From Eutreptiella sp. 'Long Island Sound 2002' (Eukaryota > Euglenozoa > Euglenophyceae > Eutreptiales > Eutreptiaceae): DNA of 64,000 nt. Made by a program: the position numbers and the translations under genes. The notes below the pieces were generated by a model that saw only the letters and a list, made by a program, of their open reading frames with translations, was not told the DNA's origin and made no database searches. Positions 1 through 13,168 of this stretch are shown here, piece by piece; the stretch's first letter is position 1, and the number at the start of each line of letters is the position of its first letter. The stretch lies in contig OZ038383.1 of NCBI GenBank assembly GCA_964036045.1, positions 62,315,725 through 62,379,724 on the forward strand, read 5' to 3'.

Positions 1-1300
1 TTCCTCATGCTGATTTTCGAGATGTGTATGCGCCACCACACCTCTATCGAGCAGTCTCATTTTCAGCCTTTTCAAAGTTAGAGTAGTGTCCTAGTGCTTG
101 CTGTGCCACCAGAAGGCCTTTCGACCGCAATTATTTGTGGCGGGCCCGCAGGAGTGGGTTTGGACATTGCACCCCACACGATGGTTTTATGGTCCCTGAA
201 ATATATACTGATTCTTTGCAGAACAGGGCCACATTCCTGGACCTGAACCAAGAATGTTTGCATGGTGGGTTTTCTGCTCTAAGTGCTCCCCTGCGGTCAA
301 CATTTTCTGTTGACATCTTTCCGTGGATCCTGAAAAGTGGATGTTTGCATTTCCAAAGCAACGCTCCCCTCTCCTTTTCCCCTGTCTGGTGCTGGTGCAC
401 CAAGCACATTTTTTATTTGCTGCTCCAAGTGTAAACGGTTGCAGGTCTAGCAGATGTCCTCTAGGTCCATTCCTTTCCATTAATGCCCAATTGTTCTTAG
501 ACCAATATCTCTATGGATGCAAAAGTGGGTGTGATGGGTGTTGTTTCTTTTCTTCCTATTTCTTGTGCACAAGCCTGGTCCACAGAATTGATCAAGCTGG
601 AAACAATGGGTTAGCAAGCATATGCAACTCCAATGAATGAGTGAACATTGTATAGCTTTCCGAATCTGAAGAACTCACAGATTTTGCTTTTCATGCTGTT
701 TGAGCCTCTCCGTACCTCGAGAGTATGACCCATGTTTTTGCCTTTTGCAGTTACGTTTGGGAGTGCCAGACTGGCAGGCAGCTGTGGCCTGGGGATATCA
801 GGACAGTGGAAAAAATTTTATGTCTGTGTGTGTGGGGTATTTCTTGGGGGGGGGGTGCAGGAAGGGGTTCCTTCAGCCGGGCTTTTGTAAAAGTCCTTTA
901 TTTCATTGTATTGCTTGTAGTGTCACACAAGAGCTTGAGATGCTGGGAGTTGGATGTTGTCTTGATTGCTGCCATAATAATTTTGCCCGATTTCCGCACT
1001 TTGCCTCAACTCCAGAGAATGGGGGAGCGTTAGCGCACTGGTCATCTTTTTTGGCCCGTGCCCTACCGGTGACCTTTTCGGGGGTGCAATAAGCGCAGTG
1101 CGCGCGCAGTGCAACTATTTGGACGTCTAGCCGTCCTAGAACCCCATACTTTGGGCATGATTGTAAAGGTTAAAAAAAAGTGTGTTCACTCCATGTGTCT
1201 ATCCTCGGTATACTCGGAATTTGCAGGAAAATTCAAAAATGCGGGAAAATTGGCCTTTTTCAGGTAGCACAAAATTAGTATCCCATCTCTATCCACAAGA
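1..1300. other. No gene recognised
   Basis: Open frames here are short and overlap on both strands, and none shows a domain I recognise. The stretch 1016-1265 belongs to a dispersed repeat described separately. I see no RNA gene. Confidence 0.5.
1016..1265. repeat. Dispersed repeat, copy 1
   Basis: A segment with GCGTTAGC, then a GTGACCTTTT motif followed by a G-rich run, then GCGCGCAGTGCAACTA and ATACTTTGG. The same order recurs at 1905-2232. The tail at 1190-1265 (TACTCGGAATTTGCAGG) resembles 44,880-44,940. Function unknown; probably the end of a mobile element. Confidence 0.5.
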
Positions 1301-1313
1301 TGTCAGAGATGGC

Positions 1314-1440
1314 CACTACCCTCGTTGGTGGTGCAGTGCACCTGCAATTTGAGGGTCCTAGGTTCAATCCCTAGTTCTGACCGTATTGGGCCACAAGCTG
1401 ATTGGGGTGGTATGATTGGATTGGATTGGATTGGATTGGG
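1314..1440 (+). mobile_element. tRNA-derived SINE-like element
   Basis: The segment has a pol III A-box-like motif (TGGTGCAGTGCA, 1328-1339) and a B-box-like motif (GGTTCAATCC, 1361-1370) about 30 bp apart, as in a tRNA head. It ends in a tail of about five TTGGA units at 1412-1440, typical of a SINE with a simple-repeat tail. It does not fold as a complete cloverleaf that I can support, so I do not call a tRNA gene. Only one copy is seen here. Confidence 0.5.
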
Positions 1441-1904
1441 CTTTGAAATTTTCCTTTCCTTTTTTATGCCAATGCCTCATCATGAATCCCTTGTTTTATG
1501 CTTAAAACAGTTCTTTGCCTTTTTTTAGCAGGCAGTTTTCTGTCCCACCCAGTTTGAGTTACATGAAATGTATTGATTTATGCAGTGCCCCCCCCCCCCC
1601 CCCCTTGGCAAAGTACTTTTCCAAGCCATGCGTCATGTAGCCATTTTTCAATTTGTCCCCTTCTAGGGCTCGAGGGTTCTGATGAGGCTTTTGTACAAGG
1701 GGCCAATGAGGCCGAACAAGCTTTGGTGGCCTTCTCCATAAGGGGGTAAATCCGGGGCTGAAGTGGGGATAGTTAACAGACAGGTAGCGTGCCGGGCAAG
1801 CATTCCCCCAATGTTCAGTTTGCAATGTGCAGTGATTAGACCTTTGTTTCAGTTGGGTTTCACCGTAAGGCAGGGGGGGGGTACGTGGCTGAGAAAGGCG
1901 CTCA

Positions 1905-2232
1905 ATGGTGGAGCGTTAGCATGCCGGTGTGCAGCCCGCGCCGCCTGCCACGCTGGCTGGACTGCCTCGGGGCGCAGCACCACGGGTGCTGGCGGCAGTG
2001 CACCCGGGTACGGCGGTGGGGGGGAGGTACATGGGCAGTACCCCTGGGTACGGCGGTGGGGGGAACGGTGGGACGATACCCCCCCACCACCATCCGCCGC
2101 CCCTGTGGCATCTTTGTTAACCCCAGCCCCACCAGTGACCTTTTAGGGGGGTGCACCACGGGCGCGCAGTGCAACTAGTTGGGTGTTTGGCCCTAGAGGA
2201 CCGTACTTTGGCGTACTAGGGGCATCATTTTT
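1905..2232. repeat. Dispersed repeat, copy 2
   Basis: Shares with 1016-1160 the ordered motifs GCGTTAGC, GTGACCTTTT followed by G-run, GCGCGCAGTGCAACTA and TACTTTGG. It carries an extra GC-rich insert at about 1925-2110 that holds a short direct repeat (CCCGGGTACGGCGGTGGGGG, seen twice with a slight change). It abuts the 103-bp array on its right. Confidence 0.5.
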
Positions 2233-2239
2233 GCCCCCA

Positions 2240-5200
2240 CCGTAGGTTTTGATTTGTGATTTTGTCCCCTTGTTTGGGGACCCCCAAGAATGCATGGGTT
2301 ACGTAGCGCTTGCGCCCTCTTTTGGGCACCTGAGAAGGCAAGGGTGAGGTAGCCATTTCTGATTTTGTCTCTTTTAGTGGTGACCACCGAGAATGCAAGG
2401 ATTGTGTGGCATTTCCATCCTTTTTTGGGCCCCTAAGGAGGCAGGGTTGAGGGAGCTATTTATGATGTTTCCCCCTTTTTTTGGGACCCACGAGGATGCA
2501 GGGATGATGTAGCATTTATGCCCTCTTTTGGGCCCCGGAGACGGCAGGGGTGAGGTAGCCACTTCTGATTTTGTCCCCTTGTTTGGGGACCCTTGGGAAC
2601 GCATGGATTAAATAGCATTTGCGCCCTCTTTTGGGCGCATGAGAAGGCAGCGGTGACCTATCCACTTCTAACTTTGTCCCCTTTGTTCGGGACCCCCGAG
2701 AATGCAAGGATTATGTTGTATCTCCGCCCTCTTTTGGGCCCCGGAGAAGGCAGGGGGGAGCTAGCCACTTCTCATTTTGTACCCTTTGTGGGGGACCCCC
2801 GAGAATGCAAGGGTTAAGCAGCATTTCCGCCCTCTTTTTGGCCCCTGAGAAGGCAGGGGTGAGGTAGCCACTTCTGAGTTTGTCCTTTTTGTTGTGGACC
2901 CCCGAGAATGCAGGCGTTACGCAGCATTTCCGCCCACTTTTGGGCCCCCAAGAAGGCTGGGGTGAGGTAGCCACTTCTTGTTTTGTACCCTTTGTTAGGG
3001 ACCCTCAGAATGATGGGATTGCATGGCATTTCCGCCCTCTTTTGGGCCCCTTAGAAGGCTAAGGCCAGGTAGGCACTTCTGATTTCGTCGCCTTTGTTTG
3101 GGACCCCCGAGAATGCAAGGACTAAATAGCATTTTCGCTCTACTTTGGGCCCCCAAGAAGGCTAGGCTGAGGTCGCCACTTTTGATGTTGTCCCCTTTGT
3201 TAGGGACCCCGGAGAATGCAGCGGTTCCATAGCATTTTTGCCCTCTTTTGGGCCCTTGAGAAGGCAGGGGTGAGGTAGCCACTTCTGATTTTGTTCCTTG
3301 GTTCGGGGACCCCCGAGAACAATGGGATTAAATAGCATTTGCGCCCTCTTTTGGGTCCACGAGAAGACAGGGGTGACCTATCCACTTTTGACTTTGTCCC
3401 CTTTGTTGGGGATCCCCAAGAATGCAAGGATTATGTAGTGTTTCCGCCATCTTTTGGACCCCTTAGAAGGCAGAGGTGAGCTAGCCACTTCTGATTTTGT
3501 ATTTTTTGTGGGGGACCCCGGAGAATGCAAGGGTTAAGCAGCATTTCCGCCCTCTTTTGGGCCCCTGAGAGGGCAGGTGTGAGGTAGCCACTTCTTAGTT
3601 TGTCCTCTTTGTTGTTGAACCCGATAATGTTGGCGTTACACAGCATTTCCGCCCTCTTTTGGGCCCCCAAGAAGGCGGAGGTGAGCTAGCCACTGCTGAT
3701 TTTTCTCCCCTTTGTTAAGGACCCCCGGAATGAGGGGATTAGATAGCATATCCGCCCTCTTTTGGGCCCCTTAGAAGGCAGAGGTGAGGTAGGCACTTAT
3801 GATTTCGTCCCCTTATTGGGGGACCCCGGAGAATGCAAGGATTCAATACCATTTTTTCGCTCTATTTTGGGCCCCCGAGAATGCAAGGGTGAGGTCGCCA
3901 CTTTTGATTTTGTCCCCTTTGTTCGGGACCCGTGAGAATGTAGGGATTACATAGCATTTCCGCCCTCTTTTGGGGCCCCAAGAAGGCAGTGGTGAGGTAG
4001 CCACTTCTGATTTTGTCCCGTTGTTAGGGACCCCCGAGAATGCAGGGATTACATAACATTGCCGGCCTCTTTTGGGCCCCCGAGAAGGGAGGCATGAGGT
4101 CGCCACTTCTGATTTTGTCCCTTTTCCCCGGGACCCACAAAATGCATGGGGTTAGGTAGCATTTGCCTCCTCTTTTGGGCCCCCTAGAAGGCAGGGGTGA
4201 GGTAGCCACTTCTGATTTTGTCACTTTTGTCGGGGCATCCCCGAGAATGCAGGGACGACGTAGCGTTTCCGCCGTCTTTTGGCCCCGTGGCAAGGCAGGG
4301 GTGAGGTAACCACTTCTGATTTTGTCCCATTTGTTTGGGACCCCCGAGAATCAGGCGTTACGCAGCATTTCTGCCCTCTTCTGGGCGCGCCACAGGGCAG
4401 GGTTGAACTAGCCACTCTTATTTTCTCCCCTTTGTTAAGGACACCTAGAGTGAGGGGGTTACGTCGCATTTCCGGCCTCTTCTGGGCCCCTTAGAAGGCA
4501 GAGGTGATGTAGCCACTTCTGACTTTGTCCCCTTTGTTGGTGACCCCCGAGAATGCAAGGTTTGCGTAGCATTTCCGCCCTCATTTGTGCAAGGATTTCA
4601 TAGCATTTGCGCCTTTTTGGAGGCCCATGACAAGGTAGGGGTGACGAGGCACTTGTAATCTCGTCCTTTTTGTTCGGGTCCCCCGAGAATGCAGCGGCCA
4701 CGTAGCGTTTCTGCCCTCTTTTCGGCCTCCGAGAAGGCAGGGGTGAGGTAGCCACTTCCGATTTTGTCCGCCTTTGTTGGGGACCCCAGGAATGCAGGGA
4801 TTACGTAGTGTTCTCACCCTCTTTTGGGCCCCCGAGAAGGCGGGGGCCGCTTAGCCAATCCCAATTTTGTACCCTTAATTAGGGACCTCCGAGAATGCAA
4901 GTGTTAAGTAGCATTTCCGCCCTCTTTTGGGCCCCCGAGAAGGCACGGGTGAGGTAGCCACTCTAATCTTGTCCTCTTTTTCGGGTCCCTCGAGAAAGCA
5001 GCGGTTATGCCACATTTGCGCCCTCTTTTGGGCCTCCCGGAAGGCAGGGTTGAGCTAGGCACTTCTCATTTTGTCCGCTTGTTAAGGACCCCCAAAAGGA
5101 GGGGGTTACTTGGCATTTTGGCCTTGTTGTGGGCCCCTTAGAAGGCAGGGGTGAGGTAGCCACTTTTGATTTCCTCCCCTTTCTCCGGGACCCCTGAGAA

Positions 5201-5880
5201 TGCAAGGGTTACATAGCATTTCGGCCCTCTTTTGGGCCCCTGAGAAGACAGGGGTGAGGTAGCCACTTCTGATTCTGTCGCCATGCTAGCGACCCTTGAC
5301 AATGTAGGGCTTACGTAGCATTTTCGCTCTCTTTCGGGCCCCCGAGAAAGCACGGGTGAGGTTGCCAATTCTCATGATGTGGTCTTTGTTGGGGACCCCC
5401 GAGAATGCACGGGTTACGTACCATTTCGCCCTCTTTTGCCCCCCCCCCCCCGGAAGGCAAGGGTGAGGTAGCCACTTTTTGTTTTTGCCCTTTGTTGGAG
5501 ACCGTTGAGAACGCACGGTTAGGTAGCATTTCCGCCCTCTTTTGGACCTCTGGGAAGGCAGAGATGAGGCAACCACCTCTGATTTTGTCCCCTTAGCTCC
5601 GGACCCCCAAGAGTGCAAGGCTTATGCAGCATTGTGGCCCTCTTTTGGGCCCCCAACGGGGCAAGGATAAGTTAGCCACTTCTCATTTTGTCTTCTCTGT
5701 TCGGGACGCCCGAGAGTGCAATGCTTATGTAGCATTTCGGCCCTCTTTTGACCTTCTGAGAAGGCAGGGGTGAGGTAGGCTTTTCTAATTTTGTCCCCTT
5801 TGTTGGCGTCCTTCGGGAATGCAGGCGTCATGTAGCATTTTCGCCCTCTTTTGGTCCCTTGAGAAGGCATAGGTGAGATG
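2240..5880. repeat. Tandem array of about 103-bp units, about 35 copies
   Basis: Successive copies of the landmark CCCTCTTTTGGGC start at 2521, 2624, 2727 and 2830, giving a period of 103-104 bp. The unit also contains GGCAGGGGTGAGGTAGCC, CTTCTGATTTTGTCCCC and GACCCCCGAGAATGCA. Copies are diverged with point changes and small indels. The many minus-strand open frames inside only reflect the repeated unit and are not genes. The core GGCAGGGGTGAGGTAGCC also occurs in the 84-bp arrays at 30.3 kb and, diverged, at 45.0 kb. Confidence 0.95.
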
Positions 5881-7484
5881 GAAAATACATACAAAGATCT
5901 ACAACCCGCCCCCCCCAAGGCATTCTAGGGTGACGTACATGGATGGACTGATGTACAGTTGAAGTATAAACAAGGTGCAAATAGGTGGCCTGCCGATGAT
6001 CTTTTTGTTTGTGCCCGTATTCAGCTCCTATGTTTGTTGCTTGGGATTCTTTGCGCTCTACAGTTCTCGGCGTGGAAATAATCACCACTCCCACCACCGC
6101 AGTGCCTCTACCGATAGTACTTGTAAGAAATCCACGTTGGGACTTGAAGTGTGGAAGCTTCGAGCGACGATCGTGGGTGAATACCTCAAGTACACTGGTC
6201 CAGGATGTGCGTTTTTCGACACTCCTCCCAGGAGCCACGCCCTGGCCTGCCCCCCCCCCCCCGACACGACACCATCTCTAGCAACAACCTCTCCGAATTG
6301 ATTGGTGGGCTTGCAAAAGCTGTGGAAGCCCACACCACTGCATACCGTCTGCAAGAGCTACGAATTACCCCCCCCCCCCCACAGCTTCCCGTGAATGGAG
6401 ACATGCCTCACCCGCATGAAGCTGTAGGCTACCCAGTTCATGCTGCACATGCTCTCTTGGCCTGGACGCCCACGCACACCGGAGGCCACATGGCCTGAAT
6501 TCAGTCTGGTGTGAGCAACGAAGAAAAAGCATGCCTCTAGACCACGGCCGCCATTGTAGGGTTCATGTGGGTAAAAATGTCAAATTCGTAGGAAGCTTGT
6601 TGGAAATTTGGACGAAATTTGAGTGAAAGTGACTACGAAACTGACTACGAACTGTACAGTCGGAACAGGGTGTACTAGATTTAATTGGTACAAAATTGGT
6701 ACGAAATTTGTACGAATAGTGCATTCATTTCGTATGAGGCGTGGTTCCTAGTGGGGAGCATGACATACCGTGTCCTCCGGGGACAAGTGTATGGCATACT
6801 CCGCCAGCTAGTAGTCCCGGGTGTTCACCGCCCATACGTGGGATGACACGGCCAACCATGGAGCGGCTTGCTACCTGCCCGACCGCCTTACCCACCTGAC
6901 AATTGTCAACCACCCCCACCATTGGACATCATGTAGCCCATAAACCAACGGTTGCATTGGCTAACCATCGTTGTGGATTGTACATCCCGGCATGGGCCCT
7001 CATATGTCCATTGCACACTTGGTGGCACCTGCAGCCCCAACCAACTATCCAGTAGCAAAAAGTGGGCGACCCTGTAAGCGGCCTCCCAAGAAGTAGGTTT
7101 GGATGATGAGTTGTGCAAGGCTGGAACCGCAAGTTTTAAGGATACCGAAGGGAATGATGGGCAGTCACCTTTTTTTTTGTATGTGTGCAGATGGGAAAAA
7201 AAGCCTAGGTGCTCGTGTGGGGTGTGCCGAAACTGGAAGGCATAATCTTCCGTTGCCACTGTGTGTTAGATCTGCATGCAAAGCTTGCCGAGTGCCTTGT
7301 TGCCTTTGGCATAGCAAGAGCAATAGATGCGGTGTGGCGAGGTGCCGTATCCATCGATTCTATATGTAGGACTATTGCGTGGGATAGGTGAGTACGTGAT
7401 TATGGTCTCCACGGGGTCCTCCGTGTCCTATTGTGTGGTATCAATGGGACAGGGAACCTAGTTGTGCATTTGACAGGGAAGGTA
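5881..7484. other. No supported gene; AT-rich motif cluster
   Basis: Short frames only. Two 13-base C runs lie at 6250-6262 and 6368-6380. At 6560-6720 there is a cluster of a TACGAAAT/ATTTCGTA-type motif, seen again at 9310-9380 (and its copy at 17.46 kb). This resembles the intron-borne motif clusters of the DNA transposons further right and may mark another element, but no transposase was recognised. Confidence 0.35.
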
Positions 7485-9814
7485 CCGGCCACTGGTGCAC
7501 GCACCATGCTGCACCCAATTTTTAGATGAGGCACCGCTCGCTACAAAATTTTGCACCCGTGCCTCATTAATTAATAGTGAGAAGGCAAACAGCAGGGAAG
7601 GTAAGGATGGAGTGTGGTGCTGCCATACCCTACATGCGGAACAAGGGATCCCAAAAGGTGATTGATGCTTGCCTACAACACCCCAGTGTGGAGCAAGATC
7701 AAGTAGCAGGGGAGTCGGTGTGCAAAACCTAGTGGGAAAATTTTGCAACCATATGCGTGTTCGCGTCGTTTTCCACATGGCTGTTTGGAGCTGACGTTGG
7801 GGAGCTCCGGCGATATAGAGGGAGTGTTAGCATGCAAGGCGCGCAGGGCACGCGCAGCTCACCTTTTTGGGCTATTTCCAATCCATACCCCTGGGATGGG
7901 ATGCCTTACAAGGCAGCGGTTATGAGTGGTGATATAGCCAATGTGCCCAATTATGGGCCTCCAACCTCCCGGTGCGCTTGAGAAAACCGGGCGAATTATG
8001 ATTAATCTTCGGGTGCTATTGAGGGTACACGGTTCACAGTTCGCTCCTCCACGTTGGGAGCCCTTGGAGTTGGGGTGATGGACTCCCACCGTTTGGTGTA
8101 ACCCCGTAGAGTTGGGGATACAGGCGGTGGGGTGTGGCGTGTGTACGGGATTTTTTGAATCATGTTGTTCACGAAATCAGGTGGTCCGACATGTTGAATC
8201 GTTTCAACCATTGTCCCCACTTCCCAAATTTCATGAGACACTTTGCGGATTCCATGCTGATCAGTTCCGTCAGTGGGATCTGGTTTGTGGACCTTGGGAA
8301 CCCAAAGTGCGCGGCTAACATTTTCAAGGTCATCGTGGCCGTTGATATTTGAAAATATTATGAATTTGTCGTTTGGCTCCTGGCACCTCCGCAGGTGTAT
8401 GGATGTGGGAGGGTCATGGACCTTCCCGCATGCAAGGAGATTTTTTTTTTTGGGCTTGTTGGGGGGGAGGTTGGTATGTCTGCATTCTGCCCGTCAAAAG
8501 CACACTATGACCGAATGTGGTGAATGCCATTCCAATTATTGTGCGGAATGTATTGAGACACACACCTGTGGGGACAAGACTGTTTGTTGAACAATCTTGC
8601 TTGTTCAATTTGAGGGCACAACTTTGGTGGAACAAAGGTTTGAAGTTGATTCAGATCTGCTTTTCTTGTTCAATGTTGTGATGGATGGTTTGTTGCTTCA
8701 TTTGGTGGCAAGAGGCAGCTATTGGTCTACTCGGGGGCTTCAACCGGCAAATGGTAAACTTGGGGACTCAATTGGTGAATATCATCATGAAATTAGCGCG
8801 CAGGGCGCGCCGAAGGCACGCGCAGCCCCATGACATAGCCATGGGCACTGCCCACCATGAGCTCCAGTGGGGCAAATTTGTATGCACACATCTTTGCATC
8901 GACCACATGTATTTTTTTTGCAGAGAAATGGAGAATCTTGTCAACCTTCTCCTGCTTTGCTACGGAGCGGAGTCACCGGTGGCTGAGGCGCATGTTGCGC
9001 AACAGCGCGGGCCTAAGCCTCCTCCGGAGGAGACTAGGGGTGCCAGTGGTTGTGGACAACCACACCATTGATTATAGCCCGGGACCGCATGGGTGGGATG
9101 TCACCAAAGGTGGGCCGTACAAGAAGATGACTTCTAACCGACGTGCAGCACCTTCAGACCCTAGAGCAGCGGTTCCGATGCCGCAAGAAAAGGCGGTGAG
9201 AATAGAACATGAACAAGGACCATTGTTGCCTGTGGCTAGGGTGCATGCACGGGCGCCCGGGGCGCATAGTCTGGGTGGTATGGCAAAGGTGGGGGTGAGC
9301 AAGTCTGAAATTAAGGTGAATTCGTGCGAAACTCGCATGAGAAACGTACGAAATTCGTCGGAATTTGCACGAATTCATATGTTGGCTAGGCCTCAGGCTT
9401 CTCAGGTTTAGCCACTGTTTTCTTGTTTGGCCGTGGTGCATGCTTTTCGGGCCGGGCTTTCACCGAAGGATGCGTAATGAAATCGGGACATGAATTATCC
9501 CCCTTCAAATTCCTCAAAAGGAACCAAAAGTGTAGTGTTTTCCAAAAAAAACCGCAAAATTTAGGTGCATTCACCCAAATTCGAACCATGCATTCAAACG
9601 ACTGCTTACCTCCTGCTCACGAAGGGTACACGAAGCCTCCAGCCACCCAAGCATCCAAGCCACCGTCCCCGCAGCGTGCCAGGCCAGAGGCCCAGCAATG
9701 GCAAGCCCGTAGCATGGAGTCCCACAAAGCACCCGGTGGCGGAGGCCGGGACGCGGGACAGGTTGTTTCACGCCGTTGGCGGTGGCGATGCTGGCGTTTG
9801 GCAAAAAAGCTTCG
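7485..9814 (+). other. Block Y (arm A): unidentified ORFs
   Basis: Holds plus-strand open frames preserved in both arms. 8273-8590 ends in a Cys/His-rich stretch (C-x2-C, YC-x2-C, H-x-C, residues about 81-105). 8597-8833 is an 78-residue frame. 8857-9411 is 184 residues, Arg-rich in its middle. The last may end at a GT donor near 9291 (GTGGGGGTGAG), followed by a candidate 125-bp intron rich in CGAAATTCG-type motifs with acceptor CTTCTCAG near 9408. I recognise no family. A short minus-strand frame (8002-8241) is also kept in both arms, so the coding strand is not certain. Confidence 0.3.
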
Positions 9815-12800
9815 TGTCGAATCATGTGTGTGCCCTTTGCCCTCCAAAAGATGACCTATTTGCTTATAGGGCCACGTAGCACTGTGTGGTAGCAATGCAT
9901 GGCTCGCCAGGCGTGCTTGGCATAACAATGTGTCTCACACTTCATGGGGCGCACCAGGTTTTGATGTATGCTACCGTGGCAGTGTCGTTCTTTGAGGAGC
10001 GCATTAGCCAAGAACCGTTGCATCTCCAAGACCTGGGATAGTGCTTTGCTCACCGCGCCTGGGAGGGGGGGTGACGCAGGGCTATGCCCCAGGCATCGTT
10101 CCAGCTCTAGCCGGAGTTCATTCTAGGTTTGCGGTAAATTGCTCATGATCTGGATGGCTTTCAGTTTGGTGATGTGTGTCGGGAGCTTGCTCACCGGGGC
10201 ATGCACTTTTTTCCGTTGTGTGTCCGCAGGAGGAGGGAGTTTGGCTCTTTTCTTGTGCCTTGGCCGTTTATATAAAAGCATTGCTTCCACCACTTCTTGA
10301 TGGTAGGATTGGGCTTGACTATGTGTGGATTTAGCTTATAGTACCATGGTGTTTCTCGTTTCTCTACGGGGTCGATTCCCTCCGTCATTGTTCGTGGTGG
10401 CATCGTCAAGTTTTTGCGGAGTTGTGTGACCCCCATCAGCATATGGTATTGGTGCCATGCCACCAGATACTGCATTGTGGGCATGTGCTCTGTTAGAATA
10501 TGGTCTATGAAGGGCTGTGGGACGTGCAAGCCTCCTACGTGGTGTAGGTCTTCCGGTCGAGCATCGTCCTGCCGCTGTTGTGCGTGGGGGCATCTAGTTA
10601 GCCTATGATGCACATACACTTGATCTTTGTCCCCACAGAATGGACACAGGCCTTTCTGTTTGGGCGATGGTGCTCTACACCCGTCTCATTGCATCGTCTC
10701 ATGGATATGGGGATTGTTTCCCCATATCCATTGCAGCCATTACGGGCGTCGTCTCCCCTTGAGTGGCCGCCATGACACCCAATGTGCCCCTGTGAATCGC
10801 GGCCATAACCTTCTTTGCAGTATCCACTTTTTTGCTGGTGTTTGGGCCGGCCCCCCTCCGACGTGTATTTCCAACATGTCCGTTGGTGGGATGCCTGGTA
10901 CTGGGAGATCTGCCGCCATCTTTGCCAAACCATCCACTTCATGGTTACATTGGTCGTGTTGTGTGTGAGGATCGTAATGTTTGGTGTCCTACAATCAAGT
11001 TGACGGGTATGGGTACCGTGGATAGGTTGTGGTGCAGACGATGGCCTAGGTCCATATTCGCACACCCCTGTACTGGCTTCAGTGGCCTAGAGTCCACCAC
11101 CGCTTGAGGGAATCGCCCTGTGGCGCCCATTTGGTGACCATCACTAATCCCTGTAGCTCTACTCGATATGAGTCTTGCGGGCCAGTGACCCGGCTTATGA
11201 TGTGCAGTGGGCCATATGCGGTTGCCGCCCCCACCCTTGCGGCCCTGGTTCGTTTGTCTGCTTGTTTGCTGCCGTCATTGTGCCATGATGTGCCCCGTCT
11301 TCGTTGTTGGTTGTGGTAGTAGGGGTTTTCCTTGTAGTGTTGGCCCTAAACCCTGTCCTCGCCCTGAGACGAGCTGACACAAGCAAAGCAACACACTCAG
11401 TGGATACTCTGGGGAGCAGTCTAGAGTCTGTGCAGAACATGATGACAGCTGCGGCATTGACTCGGCTGCTGGATAGACTGACGGCGTGCGTGGGCCATTG
11501 ATTCTTGGATGCGGTCCCTCAAAACACTTCAGTTGAGACACATACACATATCTGGTCTGTCGGGTTCTGTCCATGCGGGAAGTCAAGTCTAGAGGAGCCC
11601 CCACGGGAGTGGGACCTCGGAGGTCTCTCCTCCGAAAATCAGTGGAATCCCTGAGGAATCCGAGGCACATCGGGTGCCGAAGAAGGCTCCAGAAGAGCCA
11701 AAACCACTGAGTTTCGCTACTCCCAACCCCTGGAGCGCCCTGCCCCCCCGGCCGATTGAAGCGAAACCTAGGTTATTGGTAACCTAGGATGCCATCGATG
11801 ACACATGGTATGAAACACGGCGGCACTACGCCATCCTTAGGCGTGGGTAGTGTGGCATCGGGACACACGTAGGTGTGGGTGTACACCTCCCTTCCTAGTC
11901 TTGCATCACTACGATGTATCGAGCCTTGAAAGCCCAAAAACTTTGGTGGAGCCCAATCCCCCCGTCGTTCTTTGGGGATATTGTGTAGGTGACATTGTGT
12001 ACCTTCTCCATACCTTTGACCGAAATGACAATAACCGACAAACCTTGTCCAACCATGAGAAAAGGCAGTTGTCTTGAACGATCAAACTATGATACACCCA
12101 CTGTGGGATCAGTATGGAGTTGAGTAGTTGTGCCCTTTCAAAGTTGTTTAGTGGGAGATGTCCATATCGGGCAACATCCGCATGTGCTCTGGACAAGATA
12201 TCTGTGTGCACCCTTTCCTAAAAAAATTGGTGTGCCGTGTACTCTCCTAGGTATTTGAGGCTGGCGCTTTCACCTTTATTGTATCCTGTTCCCATTGGGA
12301 TGTGGTGTTTCGAGCTTTGCAGATCAGTGATACACCTCGGTTTTACCGCGGTTTACTCGGAAGCCGACCACGGAGGATAGCTCATCAATGCAGTGAAAAA
12401 GGCGTCGCAATTTGCACGCATTGGGTGCTAATACAACAATATCATCTACGTACACGAAAAACTGGATCACCCGGCACTCTGCTACTCGCGTTGCATGAAA
12501 ACGTTCAAACACCAGCAGAAATAGCGACGGCGATAGGGGGCACCCTTCTTTTATGCTTTTTGGCAGCTTATATTGGAAATCTTGGTACCTGTTTGTTGAC
12601 CCGCTATAAATGGCAGACACCAGCATCCGGATGGAGTGTGGTGCTTCAATTAGCTCTAGCGCGGCGTGTATAGCATCGGGTGGTGTGCTTGGAAAGGCTT
12701 TCGCTATGTCAAGGAGACATATGACCGCATCATCCATTGCGGACAAGCATGTCATTAACTGGATCGCCTGCTTTGTGGGGGTACACCCCTTTCGGCTGCC

Positions 12801-12987
12801 ATACTGATGCGTTGACAGCGACTGGTCTAACGCCTTTTGCACTGCAACTGGTATTAGTGTGGCCATTACCACATAAAGTGAGTGGTTGGCGGATATGGGT
12901 CTGTAATTCGTGCAACGGTGGGTTGACCCTTTTTTATAGAGTAAACTGATGTATGACTGTAGCCATGGCTTCGGGATGTGTCTTGAG
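7485..12987. repeat. Inverted, circularly permuted duplication: arm A
   Basis: This 5.5-kb segment is repeated, reverse complemented and nearly identical, at 16,994-22,350, but the two halves are swapped. Block Y (7485-9814) and block X (9818-12987) are adjacent in arm A at 9814/9818. In arm B they are joined at the other end, 7485 to 12987. Encoded peptides differ by only a few residues per hundred, so the event is recent. Arm A has about 150 extra bases in the 11,575-11,745 interval. Confidence 0.9.
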
Positions 12988-13168
12988 CTCCATGTGTGCA
13001 CCACTCATAGATGCCATTGAACATCTTGGGGAAGGTGGGTGAGGAGGTGGTGGGGAGAATCCCTCCGAGCCTGCCGCTTTGTCCTTGGGCCAGCGCAGGG
13101 CCTGCAAAAGTGGCCCATGTGGGGCAGTTGGTGTCGGAACCATGCCGTGGGTCCCGTAGAGCCCTCAT
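9818..13168 (-). pseudogene. LINE (non-LTR retrotransposon) ORF2 relic, arm A
   Basis: Minus strand, in order. A degenerate pre-RT region (13,168-12,990) includes FPKMFNGIYEW. The RT domain (13,004-12,324) shows KKG...NYRPIS, motif A DIAKAF, the GCPLSP motif and catalytic YVDD. A post-RT segment follows (12,211-11,909), then RNase H with DGS and VELQGL near 11,250-11,130 and VDGLAKMAA near 10,935. A C-x2-C...HH...C zinc segment lies near 10,600. Stops and at least three frame changes break it, so it is not functional as read. RT plus RNase H plus terminal zinc finger is a layout known from several LINE clades; the clade cannot be fixed by eye. Confidence 0.85.

Noticed and set aside
1320-1385. 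Functional tRNA gene
   Set aside because: A- and B-box-like motifs are present but no full cloverleaf with anticodon arm can be drawn; the pentamer tail fits a SINE.
2193-5918. Dozens of minus-strand frames with GPKRG- and ATSPLPS-type repeats
   Set aside because: They are translations of the 103-bp array, shift frame with each unit and have no independent support.
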